From: Gnetum montanum | Taxonomy: Eukaryota; Streptophyta; Gnetopsida; Gnetales; Gnetaceae | Length of the DNA: 64,000 bases | Direction: 5' to 3' | Assembly (NCBI GenBank): GCA_015680685.1 | Contig: MNCI01020094.1 | Span: 292,626 to 356,625, forward strand | Program-made: the position numbers and the translations under genes | Notes under the pieces: model-generated | The model's database searches: none | The model's input: only the letters and a program-made list of their open reading frames with translations | What the model was told of the DNA's origin: nothing | Shown: in pieces, positions 59,121-64,000 of the stretch | How the letters are laid out: every line of letters starts with the position of its first letter | How positions within the stretch are numbered: the first letter of the stretch is position 1

Positions 59121-59959
59121 CGATGAAACGTGTTTTGTTAGCTGCAATGTTGTGTATACGACGTCAGGGCCTGGCTCCAACATTGGGTGTCTAATGTCAG
59201 GGCATATATCCAAGCCTATAAATATAGCACCTAGGTTCTAGTTTTTGTAGAGTTTAGTTTTTAGTTTTAAAGCAAGGTAGCAAAGCTCTTACTATTTCTT
59301 TTCCTCAGAGTTAGAATATTTTTTGAGTGCCTGCAAAAAGAGTTTAAAGTGTGTACAATTCTTTGTTTAAGCACTAATGTACTTGAGTGCAGTAGTGTGA
59401 TGAGAATAAAACAAAATCTTTTGACAATCATTGCAACACTAAGAATAGCTTAATATTTTCTTTATTGTACTCTACTTTCTTGCTCTTTACTTTAATGCAT
59501 TTGAATTAAGCAATTTATTTCTAGCAATTAATGAACACGAGCATGACCACTTCAAGCATTCATATAGTACTTGGTAACCCAGAAACACTTAACGTTTGGT
59601 AGCCCAATAGTGTTGTGTGTGTTCAAAATGTGTTCAAGAAAGTGGGGTGGTTACTTGTGTTAGGCTAGCTAGGCAATAGAAAATTTAGCTTTTAATCTAC
59701 TTGACTCTTTCTTCTTGTTGTAGGTGATTACATCTATAAAATATAAAATGACAAAAATTCATATGCCTCAATTACACTTAAACCATACCCTTGAGCCTCA
59801 CAAGTGTAGTTGAAAAGACCACAGACGTTCTCAATGTCATTTCACTTCCTAGAGAAACTAGTTTGTGAGATAACTATAGGTCCACAAAATTCAACTGAAT
59901 CACATGTAATGCCTTAGTGATTCGTATGTTTGGGTGTAGGGGTACCTCGCCACTCATCA
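59121..59959 (+). repeat. C 3' LTR
   Basis: Starts CGATGAAACG (the 5' copy indicates TGATGAAAC) and ends CGCCACTCATCA. TATA at 59217-59224. Its U3 palindrome is decayed (GTTGTGTATACGACGTC). Followed by the ATGGC duplication. Confidence 0.87.
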
Positions 59960-59964
59960 ATGGC

Positions 59965-62060
59965 ATTAATAACATAAGATGGTTACAAAATACTATTTCC
60001 TAGATTTTAATAAATAAATCATTAAATTGTTAGTTAGGTTTAACTAAATTTTATTATTCTTATTATTAGTTATCCTAATGTATTTAAAAATTAGGTGTTA
60101 AATTTTTTATTCAAAAATCATGCTATAGTATCCCAAGATAAAAGAGCTAAACTTCAAGAGCTCAGAAATTTTTGAATAATTAAAATCGGGATCTCAACTT
60201 GCAAGATTTGGCTCTTGGAAGTTTCGATAATTTTGAAGTGATAAAAAGTCCACTTGTGTTCAAATGAAATATGGAAAAATCACTTAACAATAATTTCACA
60301 CACACACACTAGTTATTATTGGTAATATCATAGATGCAACATTGCAGTCATGATATTGTAAGTCCTATGATATCTTCAATTAGAAAATCAATTTTTTTCT
60401 TGTACTTACTTTAAAATTCCACTATTTCGTCACATGTTGAGGATTCCAGGGATTTCTGAAGGATGTTAAACTAGAGGATGAATCATGTCTATGTCTAAAA
60501 TAATGAAAAATGTTCAAACATGTTGTTCTAAGATTGAAGCATATAAGAACATGAAGTTTATGGTGAAACAATCAAGATTTATTGATACTTAATGAAATTT
60601 AAAGAGAAAGTAATTTTATGATAATGAATGAAGTGTAATAGCTAGTTATGATGTTCCAAACATAGTGTAGTGCTAGTTCATGGAAATGATATTTGATAAT
60701 TATACAAGTAGGTCCTTCCAAAGCTAACTTCTACCATTAACACATTCATATAACCATTCCTAAAGGTGTCCATAGGTACTTAAGAAATTAAATTTAAATC
60801 ATATGTTTGTTCCAATACATACATATAACTACTATAGATAGAATCCTGCACTATGCTACAAAAAAATCATTAAATTCATAAGTGAAATGTAATAGTGAGG
60901 TGAAATGAAATTAGAAAGGATTAGAGAAATAGGACAAGAGATACCTTACCATAATCCTAATATCTCATATGTGTTAGACATAATTAAAATGATTAATATA
61001 CATTTCTACTAGGTTTCCGTGTCAAGTTTATTCCTCTCATTAGTGACATTACATTGTATCATCTTAGGCCCACCACCATGAGATCAGATAGACATCATAT
61101 TTAAAACAATACTACTCACAAAGAAAATATGGAAAATGTACATTAATTTTATTAAAAATAATTAATTAATATTTAATGTTCATGTTGTGAATCTTGGCCA
61201 TTGGTTAAAGGAGCACATTCAAACATGAGTCACATGTCTTTCCAATCATATAATGAAACTATTTTAAGAGACTATGATATTCTTAGAAGTAGCCCACCTT
61301 TAGGCATGGTTCATATGTCTTTCCAATGCTACCTTATGAATGATTTCTTTAGGATTTAATTATTTATTTATTATGTTATCCTTGCCTTAGAACTACCTTT
61401 AGGCATGGGTTGCATGCCTATCCAATGATGTAACAAGGGAATAATTATGTTGGAATATGCTTTTCCAATATAAGAAAAGCATGAGTGGTAGTGCATGAAT
61501 ATAAAAAAAGTTGGCCCTAGGATAAAAGTCCAAGGAACCAATAAATCCCATTGATGTCACATCCTTATCCAACCTTCTTGGTTCTTCCTACTTTCTTTAA
61601 AGTTTATTAATCATGGGTTGACTTTAATTTTGAATATGAGAAGAATCACATTATTCTCATGGTAAGGACCTCTTATTAATGGAAATGAAGGGATGAATGT
61701 CATGATCTCATTGATATGAACAATTATTTCTAACAATTTGCTAACATAAAGAATAATAAAGAATTTGCTAACAATTTGATATGAAGTTGTTTCTAGCAAA
61801 TTTATTAATAATAAAGAATCAAATTATTCATAAAATATAAAGAAAATGACTCAAAAAGATAAAAAATTATACAAAAAATAGAATAATATCAAATAGTGGA
61901 AAACATATTAAGAATTGGAAAATCTCAAATAGGTATAAATTAATAAAAATTTGAAAGAATGATAAAAATTGTAAAATAAGGATAAAATTTATACATGTAA
62001 GCCTAGTTGAAATAAGGATCTCTCCCATGACTAACATTTGAGAATACATAAAAAATAAAT
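59965..62060 (-). other. Unassigned; right part is probably 3' noncoding of E
   Basis: No coding sequence. 61200-61430 carries about three loose units with AGGCATGGTTCATATGTCTT or AGGCATGGGTTGCATGCCTA. By position (minus) this is downstream of E's integrase. A short (CA)n run lies at 60298. I could not place an E LTR. Confidence 0.4.
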
Positions 62061-62069
62061 TTAGTGATT

Positions 62070-62890
62070 ATGGTGAATGAGGATGATGAGGTCAGAGGAT
62101 CTTGGGATTTCCTAAATGGCTTAATTTATTGAATATTGACTTAGATTAGATTTTGTGGGTTACTTGGATGGCAGATTTACATGGCACCAAATTTGTAGGC
62201 ATCATGAATAATATAGGATCACTCCAAAAGTTCTTGAAATTTCATGCATTAAGGAATATTACTAGGGTTATAATAAAGGATCTTATCTCCTAGTTTAATC
62301 TCTATGCATCTAATTCTAGTATCATGCCTTTGTTCAAGATAGTTTTTGTGTACCTTATTATGCATGAGTGCCACTAATTGATTCTCATCTAGCACATTTA
62401 AGTTTATTAATCATTATATTCATGCTAAGTTAAGGTTAATATCTAAGGCACACATGATTGTTAGTATGTGAGCTTTAATTGGAAAATTGGACAATTTTTT
62501 ATACACTTACTAATGGGAAGAAAAATCTATTGGAAGTTTTCATGAAGATTAATAAGCCCATATAGAATTATTAAGTTTTGTGCTCTAAACCTTTCTATAT
62601 TTGCTAACTATCCTTGTGAGGATCCTTATGATTTCCTTGTTGGTGACTTCAACATGGCCATTTTTTTGAGGGCAGTATAGTATTGTTAGCTTATGCTCAA
62701 CTCTTAGACATTACATAAACTTCTTAACAGTAGTAACTATGAAATATGCATCATTATCTAAAATTAGTGCTCTAAGCATATGATAAGGACATCACCCTAC
62801 CTTCTTCATGTTTTTATTATCCTCAATGTATCATTGAAATCTTAGGAGTAGTTATTCATGTTTCAAAGTTTTTTTACTCTTTTATATGTT
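62070..62890 (-). pseudogene. Integrase C-terminal half of E (Athila type)
   Basis: Minus strand, colinear with C: LILDNDAYFIVTTVKKFM (second catalytic Asp kept), RVEHKLTILYCPQKNGHVEV, TNKEIIRILTRIVSKYRKV, STKLNNSIWAY, LINLNVLDENQLVAL, KLGDKILYYNPSNIP, VNIQ and IKPFRKSQ. About eight stops. The upstream half of the integrase and the rest of pol are not recognisable to the right. Confidence 0.82.
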
Positions 62891-64000
62891 TTCTAAGCCT
62901 AGGTAGGTAACTATGTTAGGAATGTGAGTTGCAATCACATGCAGTTTGGGAATTTTGGGCTACTACTGACCATAGTTATCTATAGTTAGTTATAACTTGG
63001 AAATTTTATGTTTCTAAAATTGGATGATGAATTGTGGATCATTGTAAGCTAGAAGGAGATTGTAGCATGTTGCAATTTGAAGAATGTGATGTGTAAGAGA
63101 TTTTACCTTATAGAAGAATCGAGAAAAAATAATCTAATCTTTACCAATGTAACTAAGTTATAAGGCATAGCAAGTCATAGGCTAGGAGGTGCAAGCTAAG
63201 TGTAATTATAGTTACTTGCACTTTGAAGAAAATTAATTTTCCAAATATTTCATGTATTTTAAATGGAAGACTAATAGTCAAGAAAGACCAAAGGTTTCTT
63301 TCGAGATTATAAAATAATGTCTTTATCTTGAACAAAGTTTAAGAGAGATTAAGGAAGAAAGGTAAGAGGCAAGAGTGAGAAAACTTGAGAGAGGTTCATA
63401 GAATCTCTTATAAGTGTTATCTTGTCTTAAGCTTTATGATCCAAGTGTGAGTAATTAAGGCATTGAAAAGAGACATGTGTGGATTCTAAGATTCTTTAGA
63501 GGAATTGACTCGACTTTAACTTATTATTATTGTTATAATTTCATATTTTAAGAGTAGAATAATAGGAGGGCTTCTCCATTTCTTGTGTTCTTGTTTATAA
63601 ATAGAATTTTCTTGTAACGACTTATGAAATTTGATCATTTAGGATTTTTTTAAATGAAACACCTTAAAGAGAATTTCAGTTGTGAAAAAAAAATCCTTGT
63701 AACCAAAGGAGAAAACTTAAGCTCCTTCTTTATAACTATCATGTAATTTCAGTTGGATTTGAGAACCAAAATAAATGCCTTAATTTGCCTTCAAAAATTA
63801 ATCTTGGAGCCCTATTTTTCCAAAATACTAGAGCATTCTCACTTTATAAAGTGTAATTTAAGATATGAGACATGAAAAATGCCATGAATTTTGCTAAAAT
63901 AGTGTAATTAAGCTTCCACTAGTAAAAAATGCTTGTATTCCTAGTGTAATTACTCAAAAACGTTGTAGCAAAAAACACAACAATTTTGGACTATTGTAAG
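62891..64000. other. No assignable feature
   Basis: AT-rich, with stops in all frames. Pol of E would be expected here on the minus strand, but I cannot recognise it. Confidence 0.4.

Larger units (their letters stand above)
49882..59959 (+). mobile_element. C, full-length Athila-type retrotransposon
   Basis: 5' LTR, primer site, gag, protease, RT, RNase H, integrase, long 3' noncoding region, polypurine tract and 3' LTR in the expected order. LTRs run TGATGA...TCATCA. A perfect 5-base duplication ATGGC flanks it once B is taken out (42775-42779 and 59960-59964). The integrase style (HPQANGQVEV-INREI, RKDLSTKLNNALWAYR, PIGYSPYELVY) and the tRNA-Asp-like primer site point to Athila. All genes carry stops. 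Confidence 0.87.

Noticed and set aside
59960-60010. Second primer site after the C 3' LTR
   Set aside because: ATGGCATTAAT resembles a primer site only at TGGC, and ATGGC is explained by the target duplication.

Overview
The window looks like intergenic DNA from a large, repeat-rich plant nuclear genome. It is AT-rich and I find no intact host gene. Almost everything recognisable is a decayed retrotransposon: two Ty3/gypsy elements of Tat type (tandem RNase H domains before integrase), at least four Athila-type elements or fragments (tRNA-Asp-like primer sites, Athila-style gag and integrase), and one L1-type LINE. Species cannot be named from this. Local labels: T1, T2 = Tat-type; A, B, C, D, E, F = Athila-type; L = LINE.

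Layout. 1-2005: A, gag and start of protease, minus strand. 2006-2625: a block rich in T1-type motifs. 2626-19713: T1, with two LTRs, gag, protease, an antisense multi-exon gene, RNase H, second RNase H and integrase; its reverse transcriptase is missing. 19714-20826: D, LTR with primer site and leader, minus strand. 20827-36965: T2, an older Tat relative with leader, gag, protease, the same antisense gene, RT, RNase H, second RNase H, integrase and 3' LTR. 36966-about 41000: L, minus strand, with an internal inversion. 41424-42292: F, an old LTR. 42784-49880: B, minus strand, LTR-gag-protease-LTR with pol deleted. 49882-59959: C, plus strand, full-length, with gag, protease, RT, RNase H, integrase and two LTRs. 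59960-62070: unassigned and 3' noncoding sequence. 62070-62890: integrase end of E, minus strand.

The main discovery candidate is the antisense gene carried by both Tat elements between protease and RT. In T1 it can be read as about eight exons from 14010 down to 8844, with GT-AG introns of about 100 bases. T2 carries a clearly homologous protein, and three introns lie at the same places. Antisense orientation would let introns survive retrotransposition, because the sense genomic RNA cannot splice them out. I do not recognise the protein. Each Tat element also carries its own short, partly palindromic motif, repeated in the LTR, in the leader, and beside the 5' end of the antisense gene: GTCACGCT in T1 and CTAGCATATTT in T2. 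A trans-acting protein with a co-evolving binding site, comparable in logic to the VANC anti-silencing proteins of VANDAL transposons, is a testable inference and is not shown.

All coding regions carry stops and frameshifts, so nothing here is likely to be active. Domain limits are read by eye and accurate to some tens of bases; LTR ends, splice sites and primer sites were located base by base.
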